Counted from the stretch's first letter, positions 10,174 through 18,845 are shown. The stretch is DNA of 64,000 nt from Catalimonadaceae bacterium JC749 (GCA_021730635.1 JAJNNC010000012.1:62001-126000); one strand, 5' to 3'. Notes: a model not told the origin generated them from the sequence alone. Numbers and translations are program-made.

Positions 10174-10752
10174 ATGAAATCTTTCTCTCATTTTTGTATA
10201 GTATTTTGTTGTTTGATATTGTTGGTCGGATGTGCCAAAAAGAAAGAACACATAGAAGAAAAGAGTGAAGTGGAATTTGAATCGGATGTAATGGTAGGAA
10301 AGGAGAAAAGCGATGTCAGATTGGGTAAAGGAACTGTATACGAAACAGTAGGGGATAACGAATCATTGCAACTATTGGTATATGCCCTTCGAACCACCGG
10401 GCTGGATTCTCAGCTGATGCAGGAGGGACCTTATACGCTTTTTGCCCCTTCCGATCAGGCCTTTGAAAAAATGCGTATATTTAGTGAAAATAAGCTACCT
10501 GACTCCATCGACCAGGAAGAGCTCAAGAAAATTCTGAAGCATCATGTGGTTAAAGGAAGCTATAGTGCTGCCGATTTAACCAATGTGAAAGGATTGCCTA
10601 CCCTGGAAGGTGATTCACTGAATTTCACTACGCTGGAAAATCAGGTTACGGTAGATAGTGCCCAGGTCATCTTTGCCGACCGACAGGCAGATAATGGCTA
10701 TGTGCATGTTATCGACGAAGTGTTGCTACCCGAAAATCAGGCTTCTAACTAG
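10174..10752 (+). CDS. Fasciclin (FAS1) domain lipoprotein
   Basis: This 192-residue protein begins with a lipoprotein signal (LILLVGC, Cys at about residue 20), so it is probably anchored to a membrane through lipid. A charged linker of about 35 residues is followed by one FAS1 domain. Visible FAS1 hallmarks are YTLFAPSDQAFEKM near the start and DNGYVHVIDEVLLP at the end. FAS1 domains mediate adhesion or protein contact. The start fits the lipobox spacing. Its stop codon lies 11 bases before the TTG start of nadD, so the two may share a transcript. Confidence 0.85.
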   Translation: MKSFSHFCIVFCCLILLVGCAKKKEHIEEKSEVEFESDVMVGKEKSDVRLGKGTVYETVGDNESLQLLVYALRTTGLDSQLMQEGPYTLFAPSDQAFEKMRIFSENKLPDSIDQEELKKILKHHVVKGSYSAADLTNVKGLPTLEGDSLNFTTLENQVTVDSAQVIFADRQADNGYVHVIDEVLLPENQASN

Positions 10753-10763
10753 CTGATCGTATT

Positions 10764-11348
10764 TTGAAGATAGGTTTGTTCTTTGGCTCTTTCAATCCGA
10801 TTCATGTCGGTCATCTTATCATTGCGAATACGGTCAAAGAACGAACCCAGCTTCAGCAGGTGTGGTTTGTGGTATCCCCTCAGAACCCTTTCAAAGCCAG
10901 TAGTTCTTTGTTGCCGGATATAGACAGGCTCCGTATGGTTGAACTGGCTGTAGAAGATAATTTTGAGCTGCGCGCTTCTAATATTGAGTTTAGTATGCCC
11001 AAGCCCAGCTATACGGTGGATACCTTGGCTTACCTGGGAGAACGGTATCCACAGCATGAATTTTTTCTCATCATGGGGGTCGACAATCTGGTTCATTTTC
11101 ATCGCTGGAAAAACTACCAGCAGATATTAGAGTATGTGGGTATCTACACCTATCCCAGACCCCAGGTGCAGGAAACAAAAATAAAGGAAGAAATAAAAAA
11201 CCATCCCAAAATTGAGATGGTGCAGGCCCCTTTGCTCGACATCTCTGCAACGTATATCAGAGATTGTATCAGCCATGGTCTTTCTATCAAATACCTTGTC
11301 CCGGATAGTGTAGAGGAATACATTCACGCCCGGAAGCTGTTTCTGTGA
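10764..11348 (+). CDS. nadD: Nicotinate-nucleotide adenylyltransferase
   Basis: This 194-residue enzyme transfers AMP from ATP to nicotinate mononucleotide, giving deamido-NAD in NAD synthesis. The nucleotidyltransferase motif GSFNPIHVGH lies at residues 8-17, and the second signature (ISATYIRDCI) is near residue 157. MGVDNL with the downstream WKNYQQIL segment is typical of NadD. The start is TTG at 10764: an in-frame stop lies at 10746 and no ATG lies between, so a non-ATG start is forced. Its stop converges with frr on the opposite strand, 5 bases away. Confidence 0.92.
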   Translation: MKIGLFFGSFNPIHVGHLIIANTVKERTQLQQVWFVVSPQNPFKASSSLLPDIDRLRMVELAVEDNFELRASNIEFSMPKPSYTVDTLAYLGERYPQHEFFLIMGVDNLVHFHRWKNYQQILEYVGIYTYPRPQVQETKIKEEIKNHPKIEMVQAPLLDISATYIRDCISHGLSIKYLVPDSVEEYIHARKLFL

Positions 11349-11353
11349 AAAGG

Positions 11354-11917
11354 TCAGATCGTCATGATTTCTTTTTCTTTCTTTTCCAGGAGTTCGTCGA
11401 TTTTGGCTACATATTTATCCGTGAGTTCCTGAACCTTATCTTCGCCGGCCTTCACTTCATCTTCACTCACATTTTCCTTTAACAGCTTCTTGATAGATTC
11501 GTTAGAGTCTTTCCGGATATTTCGAATGCTGACCTTTCCATGTTCGGCCTCTCCTTTGGCCTGCTTAACAAGGTTTTTCCTTCTTTCCTCGGTCAGGGGC
11601 GGAATGTTTAACCGTACCACTTCTCCATCATTCTGAGGATTTAAGCCGAGGTCTGAATTGATGATTGCTCGCTCGATCTCGCTCAGCATATTCCTTTCCC
11701 AGGGCTTGATCATCAGGGTCCGGGCATCAGGTGTATTGATGGTGGCAACCTGGTTGATGGGCGTAGGATTTCCGTAATATTTAACCATAATCCCTTCCAG
11801 CATAGTGGGTGTAGCCTTTCCTGCTCTGATTTTGGTAAATTCATGAGAAACGTGAGAGATGGTCTTTTCCATCATGTCTTGAGCTTCATCCAAATAAAGT
11901 TGAATTTCTTCGTTCAT
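11354..11917 (-). CDS. frr: Ribosome recycling factor
   Basis: This 187-residue protein acts with EF-G to split post-termination ribosomes. The N-terminal helix ends in HVSHEFTKIRAGKATPTML, and the conserved domain II segment reads NTPDARTLMIKPWERNML. LNIPPLTEERRKNLVKQAK and the C-terminal helix complete the fold, and length is standard. It lies downstream of pyrH on the same strand, the usual gene order, but a 236-base spacer with inverted repeats separates them, so processing or partial termination between them is possible. Confidence 0.95.
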   Translation of the reverse strand: MNEEIQLYLDEAQDMMEKTISHVSHEFTKIRAGKATPTMLEGIMVKYYGNPTPINQVATINTPDARTLMIKPWERNMLSEIERAIINSDLGLNPQNDGEVVRLNIPPLTEERRKNLVKQAKGEAEHGKVSIRNIRKDSNESIKKLLKENVSEDEVKAGEDKVQELTDKYVAKIDELLEKKEKEIMTI

Positions 11918-12153
11918 TGCTTTTGTGGCTTAGGTGGTTTAGCAAATATTTATTCTGGCAATACTACCTTCTTGAGGGGAAGGCAGCCATTGCTGTTCAA
12001 TCCGTAGATTTTTAAAGTCATCAACGATTACCAGCATAACCGTTGTCAATAAAACGCCGATGCTTCACCTTTTATTGACTGACGCTTCACATCGGGCGTT
12101 TTGTTTTGGTCAAGGCCATCCCGACAGATGCTGTCGTCATGGATAGCTTGCTT
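11918..12153 (-). other. Spacer between pyrH and frr with several inverted repeats
   Basis: This spacer contains no convincing reading frame. It holds two overlapping inverted repeats (12045-12079 and 12051-12102) and a third perfect hairpin, CGACAG-atg-CTGTCG at about 12121-12135, flanked by CCAT/ATGG. The rest toward frr shows nothing I can name. The spacing is unusual for two genes that are often tightly linked. Confidence 0.6.
12051..12102 (-). terminator. Possible terminator or attenuator after pyrH
   Basis: AAAACGCCGATG at 12051-12062 pairs with CATCGGGCGTTTT at 12090-12102, with one bulged G. On the minus strand the stem runs into GGCGTTTTATT, a short U-rich end as in intrinsic terminators. 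The loop is long (27 bases), which weakens the call. An alternative perfect 10-bp stem shares the AAAA at 12051-12054. Confidence 0.45.
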
Positions 12154-12858
12154 TTAGTTAATCAGTGTTCCAACTTCCTGTCCGCTCACCAGATTATACA
12201 AATTGCCGGGTTTATTCATATCAAATACAATGATAGGCAAATTGTTTTCCTGACATAAAGTAAAAGCGGTCATATCCATCACATTAAGTTTCTTCTGATA
12301 GACCTCTTTGAAAGTAATGGTGGAAAACCGTTTGGCCGTAGGATCTTTCTCAGGATCTGCCGTATAGACACCATCGACTCTGGTGCCTTTCAGTACCACG
12401 TCGGCCTCTACCTCAATGGCTCGGAGACTAGCCGTAGAATCTGTAGTGAAATAAGGATTACCGGTGCCTGCGCCAAAAATGACTACTCTTCCCTTTTCCA
12501 AATGCCGCACGGCCCGGCGGCGGATAAAAGGTTCGCAAACCTGTTCTATCTTAAAGCCTGACATGAGCCGCGTATACAGCCCGATCTTTTCCAATGCACT
12601 TTGCAGGGCCATGCCGTTGATCACAGTGGCCAGCATGCCCATATAATCTCCCTGTACCCGGTCTATCCCTGATTTTTCTGCTTGTACTCCCCGAAAAATA
12701 TTGCCTCCGCCAATGACAATGGCTATTTCAACACCTGCCTCTTTTACCCTCCTGATTTCCAAAGCATACTGATGCAGTCGGTTGGAGTCAATCCCAAAAG
12801 CCTGTTCACCCATCAGTGCTTCACCGCTAAGTTTTAATAAAATCCTTTTGTATTTCAT
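12154..12858 (-). CDS. pyrH: UMP kinase (uridylate kinase)
   Basis: This enzyme phosphorylates UMP to UDP with ATP and is a hexamer of the amino-acid-kinase fold. [14 protein letters not shown] sits at the N-terminus, [10 protein letters not shown] forms the nucleotide-binding loop, and the [27 protein letters not shown] and [12 protein letters not shown] segments are all present. I chose the ATG at 12858 (234 residues, MKYKRILL) over the upstream codon at 12900, because the family begins here and a -7-like box sits just upstream. frr follows on the same strand. Confidence 0.95.
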   Translation of the reverse strand: MKYKRILLKLSGEALMGEQAFGIDSNRLHQYALEIRRVKEAGVEIAIVIGGGNIFRGVQAEKSGIDRVQGDYMGMLATVINGMALQSALEKIGLYTRLMSGFKIEQVCEPFIRRRAVRHLEKGRVVIFGAGTGNPYFTTDSTASLRAIEVEADVVLKGTRVDGVYTADPEKDPTAKRFSTITFKEVYQKKLNVMDMTAFTLCQENNLPIIVFDMNKPGNLYNLVSGQEVGTLIN

Positions 12859-12877
12859 TCGCTCATATTTTGTTTGA

Positions 12878-12885
12878 CAAATATA
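12878..12885 (-). promoter_or_regulatory. Candidate -7 promoter element for pyrH
   Basis: On the minus strand this reads TATATTTG, a full match to TAnnTTTG, ending 20 bases before the chosen pyrH ATG. I find no clear TTTG at the -33 position, so only the -7 half is supported. It favours the shorter pyrH start at 12858. Confidence 0.35.
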
Positions 12886-13024
12886 GGAATAGCTAGACAA
12901 GTTAATAGGGGAAAATAATAAGAATTCTGTTTTTTATATGCGCTGCTGCAAATGGCCAGTTTTTCTACCGATGGCCTGCCAAAGCTGCATTTCTTTTAAA
13001 AAATATATGGCGGATAGGGTAAGC

Positions 13025-13531
13025 TTACTCAATGATTACTAAAACCTGGTTCTTTTCTACACTTTGCTGTTCTTTTACCTTGATCGCCGACACAACACCC
13101 TGGGTGGGAGATTTTAGCACGTTTTCCATTTTCATGGCTTCCAGGGTCAGCAAGGTATCTCCCGCATTCACCTTTTGTCCCTCTTCGATGGCAATTTGAA
13201 GAATAAGACCGGGCATGGGGGCCTTTATTTCTTTATCATGATTTTCCTCCAGACTTTGGAGACCCATGGTGGCCATCAGCTGGTCCAGTTCGTCCTGCAG
13301 AGTGATTTCTACGGGTTTCCCGTTAATTTTTAGCAGAAATTTTTTGGTATGTAAATTGATCTCTTCCACTTCCACGTTAAAAGATTGATTTTGACTGAGG
13401 ATGTGATACGATTGCTCGTTTATCTTGACTAAGTTTAAGGTAATTTCATGATTATTAAGTAAGATTGCACCCGGTTTTACCTGAATCTCATAAGAGGGCT
13501 GTCCATCAACATTGGCTTGGTAAGTCATCAT
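13025..13531 (-). CDS. Biotin/lipoyl-attachment carrier protein of an acyl-CoA carboxylase
   Basis: The C-terminal ~70 residues are a biotinyl domain: PMPGLILQIAIEEGQKVNAG leads to EAMKMEN, whose lysine is the biotin site. The N-terminal ~90 residues resemble the extension of propionyl/methylmalonyl-CoA-type carrier subunits and not the AccB Ala/Pro linker. I chose the ATG at 13531 (168 residues); the frame is open to a TTG at 13552, and an adjacent ATG lies at 13528. No biotin carboxylase is adjacent. A matching carboxyltransferase lies at 52926, so the subunits appear to be scattered. Confidence 0.85.
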   Translation of the reverse strand: MMTYQANVDGQPSYEIQVKPGAILLNNHEITLNLVKINEQSYHILSQNQSFNVEVEEINLHTKKFLLKINGKPVEITLQDELDQLMATMGLQSLEENHDKEIKAPMPGLILQIAIEEGQKVNAGDTLLTLEAMKMENVLKSPTQGVVSAIKVKEQQSVEKNQVLVIIE

Positions 13532-13565
13532 AGGTTCTTTTAGTCTGATCAAAATTGTGTAAGTC

Positions 13566-13573
13566 TAATTTTG
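13566..13573 (+). promoter_or_regulatory. Candidate -7 element for the M1 aminopeptidase gene
   Basis: TAATTTTG matches TAnnTTTG and lies 25 bases before the aminopeptidase ATG, in the short divergent spacer with the biotin carrier gene. No good -33 TTTG is seen at the right distance, so support is partial. Confidence 0.3.
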
Positions 13574-13598
13574 TTAATCTTTGTGAACTAAAAAAATA

Positions 13599-16151
13599 AT
13601 GCAATCATATATTCGTCCTTTTCTTTTATTTATTCTTTTGCTGAGTGCCTGTAAAGCCACCGATTTGGGCACAGCTCAGCCGGTTCCTGCTCCTGCGCCG
13701 GATACCTTGCAGGTGCCTGAGCCAACGGAAACTATAATAGAAAAAGAAAGCTTTCCTTACCGGGCTACCCGCACCCTGCAGCACGACCTGATTCATACCC
13801 GGCTGGAAGTAAGCTTCGACTGGAAAAACCATTACCTGATGGGAATCGCAACCCTGGAACTGCGTCCTTACTTTTATCCGCAGGACACCTTGGTACTGGA
13901 TGCGAAGAATTTTGAAATTCACAGCGTGGCCATGCTGGAAAACGACAAGGCCAAACCTCTGAAATACCAATATAATGGCGAGCAGGTGACGATAGCGCTG
14001 GGTAGAGTATTTACCAACAACGAAAGCTATTTTATTCAGATGGAGTATACGGCTAAGCCTGATGAAGGTAAGATAGGGGGGAGTGCGGCCATTACTTCTG
14101 ATAAAGGCCTGTATTTTATTGGTACTGATACGGCTGATTTTAACCAGAAACCTATGCAGATCTGGACGCAGGGGGAGACAGAAGCAAATTCACACTGGTT
14201 TCCTACTATTGATACGCCCAATGAACGAACTACCCAGGAAATGTATATTACCGTTGATAATCGTTTCAAGACTTTATCCAACGGCACCCTGGTCTATTCT
14301 CAAATGCAGGACGATAGTACCCGCACAGATTACTGGCGACTAGACCAGCCCCATGCGCCTTATCTGTTTATGATGGCTGTAGGCGAATATGCGGTCGTAA
14401 AAGATGAGTGGGGCGATGTGCCGGTAGAATATTATGTGGAACCCGACTATGAGCCCTATGCCAAAGATATTTTTGGCCATACGCCGGAAATGATGCAGTT
14501 TTTTTCCGATAAACTGAATATGCGCTATCCCTGGCCTAAATACGCGCAGGTGGTGGTAAGAGACTATGTGTCAGGCGCTATGGAAAACACCACGGCTTCC
14601 GTCTTTATGGAAGCCCTGCAGGTAGATGATCGCGAACTGCTGGATTACCATTGGGACGGTATCATCGCGCATGAGCTTTTTCACCAATGGTTTGGCGATT
14701 TGGTCACCTGCGAATCCTGGTCTAATTTGCCCCTGAACGAATCATTTGCCTCTTATGCCGAATACCTATGGAACGAATATAAATATGGTCGGGATGAAGC
14801 CAGTTACTCCCTGTGGGAACAAAGTCAGAATTATTTTGAGGAGTCGCAGTCTAAACAGGTAGATTTAATCCGTTTCCACTATGACGACAAAGAGGATATG
14901 TTTGACCGGCATTCCTACGATAAAGGAAGTTGCGTACTGCATATGCTAAGAAACATAGTGGGAGACGAAGCTTTTTTCGCGGCTTTACACCACTATCTGG
15001 AAAAACATGCCTATCAGTCGGTGGAAATTCATGACTTGCGCATCGCCTTTGAAGATGTGACCGGCCAGGATCTGAACTGGTTTTTTGATCAGTGGTTTCT
15101 GGCTTCCGGGCATCCTCAGCTTTCCGTTCGGCAGCAATATGAGGATGGGGTATTGTCGGTAGAGGTACAACAATTGCAAAATCCTGACAGCACTCCGGTA
15201 TATCGTTTGCCGGTGCAGCTGGAAGTTTGGACAGGAGACCAAAAGCAGATACTGACAGCTGAAATCAGTGAGGTAAGTGAGACACTACAGTTTGCCATGA
15301 ACCAGAAACCCGATGTGGTCATTTTTGATCCCCAGGCCACCTTGCTGGCCCAGGTAGATTATGTGCAAACACCGGAAGAACGCATAGAGCAATTTCTAAA
15401 GTCGGATAACTTTGTTCGCCAATACGAGAGCCTGATTGCCATCCTGGAAGATACGGCGCAGATCTCTACTGACATGAAACAGCAGATACTCACAGAAGCT
15501 CTTCAAAATGACTTTTGGGTTATCAGGAAGTATGCGGTCAATGCGTTGGAAGACATGGGGCCGCAGGTACAACAGGGTTTCCTGGATTCTCTGGTAGCCA
15601 TGGCGCAGCAAGACCCTAAATCGCTGGTCAGGGCCGATGCCATTTCTGCTTTGGTGGCCATTAACCCTGACCAATATCTGTCAGTGTTTAAAGAAGGACT
15701 GGAAGATCTGTCCTATGCCGTTAACGGAGCTTCCCTGGCAGCTTATGGGCAAACCGCTGCCCAGGATAAAACTGCTACCTTTGAAAAATTTGCCGAGTAT
15801 GACAACGTGAACATCGTAGTAGCCCTGGCCGATTATTATCTGGAAGCGCAGGTGCCTGGCAAATACGAGTGGTTTGTGCAAAAATTCCCTTCCATTAGTA
15901 ACGAATCCCTGTATTACTTACTCAATTATTTTGCCCGGTATATAGAGTTCACTGATAGTAGCCAGCTGGAAGAGAGTATTGATCTGCTTTCTCAGTATGC
16001 GCAAAATCACCCGGAATATTACATTCGTTTAACAGCTTACCGTTCATTAGGTTTTTTTACAGACCAGCCCGGCGTCAATGCCACCCGGGAGAAGATCAAA
16101 GATGGTGAAAAGGATGAAAAACTGAAGTTAATTTATCAATCCTTACCTTGA
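13599..16151 (+). CDS. M1-family aminopeptidase lipoprotein
   Basis: This 850-residue zinc aminopeptidase removes N-terminal residues from peptides. The first 18 residues end in a lipobox (LLSAC), so the enzyme is probably membrane-anchored outside the cytoplasm. The substrate-binding motif GAMEN is at residues 326-330. The zinc site HELFH is at 358-362, with the third ligand Glu381 (LNES) 18 residues later, exactly as in M1 enzymes. The beta domain precedes and an alpha-helical, HEAT-like region fills the last ~250 residues. It is transcribed away from the biotin carrier gene. Confidence 0.93.
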   Translation: MQSYIRPFLLFILLLSACKATDLGTAQPVPAPAPDTLQVPEPTETIIEKESFPYRATRTLQHDLIHTRLEVSFDWKNHYLMGIATLELRPYFYPQDTLVLDAKNFEIHSVAMLENDKAKPLKYQYNGEQVTIALGRVFTNNESYFIQMEYTAKPDEGKIGGSAAITSDKGLYFIGTDTADFNQKPMQIWTQGETEANSHWFPTIDTPNERTTQEMYITVDNRFKTLSNGTLVYSQMQDDSTRTDYWRLDQPHAPYLFMMAVGEYAVVKDEWGDVPVEYYVEPDYEPYAKDIFGHTPEMMQFFSDKLNMRYPWPKYAQVVVRDYVSGAMENTTASVFMEALQVDDRELLDYHWDGIIAHELFHQWFGDLVTCESWSNLPLNESFASYAEYLWNEYKYGRDEASYSLWEQSQNYFEESQSKQVDLIRFHYDDKEDMFDRHSYDKGSCVLHMLRNIVGDEAFFAALHHYLEKHAYQSVEIHDLRIAFEDVTGQDLNWFFDQWFLASGHPQLSVRQQYEDGVLSVEVQQLQNPDSTPVYRLPVQLEVWTGDQKQILTAEISEVSETLQFAMNQKPDVVIFDPQATLLAQVDYVQTPEERIEQFLKSDNFVRQYESLIAILEDTAQISTDMKQQILTEALQNDFWVIRKYAVNALEDMGPQVQQGFLDSLVAMAQQDPKSLVRADAISALVAINPDQYLSVFKEGLEDLSYAVNGASLAAYGQTAAQDKTATFEKFAEYDNVNIVVALADYYLEAQVPGKYEWFVQKFPSISNESLYYLLNYFARYIEFTDSSQLEESIDLLSQYAQNHPEYYIRLTAYRSLGFFTDQPGVNATREKIKDGEKDEKLKLIYQSLP

Positions 16152-16195
16152 TCGTTTGGGAAGCCCACAAATTAGAAAAAACTTTGTGCCATAAA

Positions 16196-16226
16196 TTTGA
16201 ATATAAGAAAAAAGAACTTACTTTTG
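16196..16226 (+). promoter_or_regulatory. Promoter of the tRNA-tuf-secE-nusG unit
   Basis: TTTG at 16196-16199, a 19-base spacer and TACTTTTG at 16219-16226 match the Bacteroidota consensus fully. The -7 box is followed by CAC, as at the rpsL and rpsH promoters in this window. Transcription would start near 16233, about 65 bases before tRNA-Tyr. Confidence 0.75.
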
Positions 16227-16297
16227 CACTTCAATTAAAAATAGTAAGCCTTTTAAGCTTAATTATATCTATTTTTAATTGATTTTTTTTGATAAAA

Positions 16298-16380
16298 GGG
16301 GAGATACCAAAGCGGCCAACTGGGGCAGACTGTAAATCTGCTGGCGTATGCCTTCGTAGGTTCGAATCCTGCTCTCCCCA
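16298..16380 (+). tRNA. tRNA-Tyr (GTA)
   Basis: The acceptor stem GGGGAGA pairs with TCTCCCC at the 3' end. The anticodon GTA is at 16332-16334 in the loop CTGTAAA. A long variable arm (class II, 83 bases) and the TTCGAAT T-loop agree with tRNA-Tyr. The 3' CCA is not encoded, so it must be added after transcription. It is the first gene of the tRNA-tuf transcript. Confidence 0.96.
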
Positions 16381-16446
16381 CAAAATAATTCCTTTTTCTG
16401 AATTTTTAATCTGAAGTAATTGTTAGATTAAGATTCAAAACTATCA

Positions 16447-16519
16447 GCGGGAGTAGCTCAGTTGGTAGAGCGACAGCCTTCCAAGCTGTAGGTCGCGGGT
16501 TCGAACCCCGTCTCCCGCT
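16447..16519 (+). tRNA. tRNA-Gly (TCC)
   Basis: GCGGGAG pairs with CTCCCGC. The anticodon loop CTTCCAA gives anticodon TCC at 16480-16482, and the D-loop and TTCGAAC T-loop are normal. Length is 73 bases and no CCA is encoded. It lies between tRNA-Tyr and tRNA-Thr. Confidence 0.96.
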
Positions 16520-16585
16520 CACTACATTGGTGTTCATGGATCTAAAGATGTCTACTTGAGAAAACCTGAACACAAATATAATGTT

Positions 16586-16657
16586 GCCAATGTAGCTCAG
16601 GGGTAGAGTACTTCCTTGGTAAGGAAGGGGTCACGGGTTCAATTCCCGTCATTGGCT
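16586..16657 (+). tRNA. tRNA-Thr (GGT)
   Basis: GCCAATG pairs with CATTGGC. The anticodon loop TTGGTAA gives GGT at 16618-16620, and the T-loop TTCAATT is normal. Length is 72 bases and no CCA is encoded. A perfect 6-bp hairpin (ACAGGT-tggc-ACCTGT, 16669-16684) separates it from tuf and may mark RNA processing. Confidence 0.95.
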
Positions 16658-16724
16658 CAAAAAGCTTTACAGGTTGGCACCTGTTTATGATTTTAAATTT
16701 TTGAAAACTGTAACTGAATAGAAA

Positions 16725-17912
16725 ATGGCTAAAGAAACCTTTGACCGTTCCAAACCGCATTTAAACATTGGTACGATTGGTCACGTAGACCATGGAAAAA
16801 CTACATTGACCGCTGCTATTACGAAAGTACTGGCAGATAAAGGTCTTGCGACGCTGAGAGACTTCGCTTCTATTGACAATGCTCCTGAAGAAAAAGAAAG
16901 AGGTATCACCATCAATACCGCTCACGTTGAATATCAAACTGAAAAACGTCACTACGCACACGTAGACTGTCCGGGTCACGCTGACTATGTGAAGAACATG
17001 GTTACGGGAGCTGCTCAGATGGACGGTGCCATCCTGGTAGTGGCGGCCACTGATGGTCCTATGCCACAAACCCGGGAGCACATTCTGCTGGCTCGTCAGG
17101 TAGGTGTGCCTGCTATCGTTGTCTTCATGAATAAAGTAGACTTGGTAGACGATGCTGAATTGCTGGAGCTGGTAGAAATGGAAATCCGGGAACTGCTTTC
17201 TTTCTACGAATTTCCTGGCGATGACATTCCGGTAATCCAAGGTTCTGCCCTGGGTGCGCTGAACGGTGAAGAGAAATGGGTAGGAAAAGTGATGGAGTTG
17301 ATGGATGCTGTTGATGAGTATATTCCTATGCCAGAGCGTTTGATCGACAAAGACTTTTTGATGCCTGTTGAAGATGTGTTCTCTATCACAGGTCGTGGTA
17401 CAGTAGCTACCGGCAGGATTGAAAGAGGGGTCATCAACTCTGGTGATGCTGTAGAAATCCTGGGAATGGGTGCTGAAAACCTGAAGTCTACCGTGACGGG
17501 TGTGGAAATGTTCCGTAAAATTCTTGACCGTGGTGAAGCAGGTGATAACGTAGGTCTGCTGCTGAGAGGTATTGAGAAAACACAAATCAGAAGAGGTATG
17601 GTAATTGCCAAGCCAGGAACTGTAACCCCTCATAAGAAATTCAAAGCAGAGGTATACGTATTGTCTAAAGAAGAAGGAGGTCGTCATACTCCATTCTTTA
17701 AAAAATACCGTCCTCAGTTCTACTTCAGAACCACTGACGTAACTGGCGAAATCTCGCTTCCTGAAAACGTAGAAATGGTAATGCCCGGCGACAACGTTTC
17801 TATTACGGTAGAGCTGATCAGTGCTGTAGCTATGGATAAAGGCTTGCGTTTCGCTATCCGTGAAGGAGGTAGAACCGTAGGAGCTGGTCAGGTGACTGAC
17901 ATCATTGAATAA
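16725..17912 (+). CDS. tuf: Elongation factor Tu
   Basis: This 395-residue GTPase delivers aminoacyl-tRNA to the ribosome. The P-loop GHVDHGKT is at residues 19-26, the G2 region [13 protein letters not shown] follows, and [19 protein letters not shown] and GSALGAL complete the G domain. Domains 2 and 3 follow with [13 protein letters not shown] and the [15 protein letters not shown] end. Only one tuf copy is in the window. It is embedded between tRNA genes upstream and tRNA-Trp/secE downstream, so tRNA and mRNA are probably cut from one transcript. Confidence 0.98.
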   Translation: MAKETFDRSKPHLNIGTIGHVDHGKTTLTAAITKVLADKGLATLRDFASIDNAPEEKERGITINTAHVEYQTEKRHYAHVDCPGHADYVKNMVTGAAQMDGAILVVAATDGPMPQTREHILLARQVGVPAIVVFMNKVDLVDDAELLELVEMEIRELLSFYEFPGDDIPVIQGSALGALNGEEKWVGKVMELMDAVDEYIPMPERLIDKDFLMPVEDVFSITGRGTVATGRIERGVINSGDAVEILGMGAENLKSTVTGVEMFRKILDRGEAGDNVGLLLRGIEKTQIRRGMVIAKPGTVTPHKKFKAEVYVLSKEEGGRHTPFFKKYRPQFYFRTTDVTGEISLPENVEMVMPGDNVSITVELISAVAMDKGLRFAIREGGRTVGAGQVTDIIE

Positions 17913-17928
17913 GCTTATACATTGTGGT

Positions 17929-17969
17929 AAAGGCTTGGCTGCTTGGTCTCTCAGGCAAGCCAAGTCTTT
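17929..17969 (+). terminator. Stem-loop after tuf, likely partial terminator
   Basis: CTTGGCT at 17934-17940 pairs with AGCCAAG at 17958-17964. With flanking A/T and one G-U pair the stem reaches about 12 bp, followed by only a short TCTTTG run. Because tRNA-Trp and secE follow closely with no obvious promoter, it may reduce rather than end transcription. Confidence 0.5.
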
Positions 17970-17976
17970 GCTTTAA

Positions 17977-18049
17977 ACGGGTGTAGCTCAATTGGTAGAG
18001 CGACGGTCTCCAAAACCGTAGGTCGGGAGTTCGAGCCTCTCCACCCGTG
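17977..18049 (+). tRNA. tRNA-Trp (CCA)
   Basis: ACGGGTG pairs with CACCCGT. The loop CTCCAAA gives anticodon CCA at 18010-18012, and D- and T-loops are standard. Length is 73 bases with discriminator G and no encoded 3' CCA. It sits directly before secE, a classic tuf-trnW-secE-nusG order. Confidence 0.96.
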
Positions 18050-18064
18050 CTAGACAAGACTACC

Positions 18065-18256
18065 ATGAACAGAGTAATTGATTTTATGAAGGCTTCTGTA
18101 GATGAAATGAAAAACAAGGTCACCTGGCCGGGTTATTCTTCGCTGCAACGAAGCTCCTTTTTGGTTCTGATCGCTTCCCTGATTTTTGCCCTGGTCATCG
18201 GTGTGATAGACCTGGGGTTCGAAAATGCTTTGAAGTGGATATATAACGCATTCTGA
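18065..18256 (+). CDS. secE: Preprotein translocase subunit SecE
   Basis: This 63-residue protein is the small clamp subunit of the SecYEG channel. An amphipathic start (FMKASVDEMKNKVTWPGY) leads to one membrane helix (FLVLIASLIFALVIGVIDLG), as in single-span SecE. I chose the ATG at 18065 because the frame's earlier start at 18047 lies inside tRNA-Trp. nusG follows after 13 bases. Confidence 0.93.
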   Translation: MNRVIDFMKASVDEMKNKVTWPGYSSLQRSSFLVLIASLIFALVIGVIDLGFENALKWIYNAF

Positions 18257-18269
18257 AAAGTCAAAAGGT

Positions 18270-18845
18270 ATGAGTGAGTATAAATGGTATGTAGTACGGA
18301 CAGTCAGTGGGCAGGAAAGAAAGGTTAAAAACTATCTTGAAAATGAGATAGTGCGTCAAAAGCTTGAAGAATTCATACCGCAAGTACTTATTCCTTCTGA
18401 AAAAGTGATGGAAATGAGGAGCGGCAAGAAGCGGGTGAGAGAGAGAAACTTCTTTCCGGGCTATGTGATGGTTTCTGCAGACTTAAGTCATGGGGAGGCT
18501 TTTCATACGATCAATAGTATCCCCGGTGTAATAGGTTTTCTGGGATCCAACGATGGCGGTCCTTCTAAAAAACCGATTCCGCTTCGTCCTAGCGAGGTCA
18601 ACCGTATTTTAGGAAAAGTTGAGGAGGTGGAAGACGAAGAAGTCAAACTGGAAACGCCTTATATGGTAGGGGAGGAAGTAAAAGTAATGGACGGACCTTT
18701 CAGTGGCTTTATCGGTAATATCGAGGAGGTGTTCGAAGAGCGGAAGAAACTGAAAGTGATGGTGAAGATCTTCGGCAGAAATACCCCTGTTGAATTAAAT
18801 TATATGCAAGTAGAGAAATTAGATAATAGTAGTAACAATGGCTAA
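18270..18845 (+). CDS. nusG: Transcription termination/antitermination factor NusG
   Basis: This 191-residue protein binds RNA polymerase and links it to Rho or the ribosome. The N-terminal NGN domain starts with [20 protein letters not shown] and contains NFFPGYVMV. The C-terminal KOW domain reads [21 protein letters not shown]. Its last 8 bases overlap the start of rplK, which suggests translational coupling. Confidence 0.96.
   Translation: MSEYKWYVVRTVSGQERKVKNYLENEIVRQKLEEFIPQVLIPSEKVMEMRSGKKRVRERNFFPGYVMVSADLSHGEAFHTINSIPGVIGFLGSNDGGPSKKPIPLRPSEVNRILGKVEEVEDEEVKLETPYMVGEEVKVMDGPFSGFIGNIEEVFEERKKLKVMVKIFGRNTPVELNYMQVEKLDNSSNNG

Noticed and set aside
16761-17963. A 400-residue open frame antisense to tuf
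   Set aside because: It mirrors the tuf codon bias on the opposite strand, has low-complexity His/Phe/Ser content and no promoter or family match.
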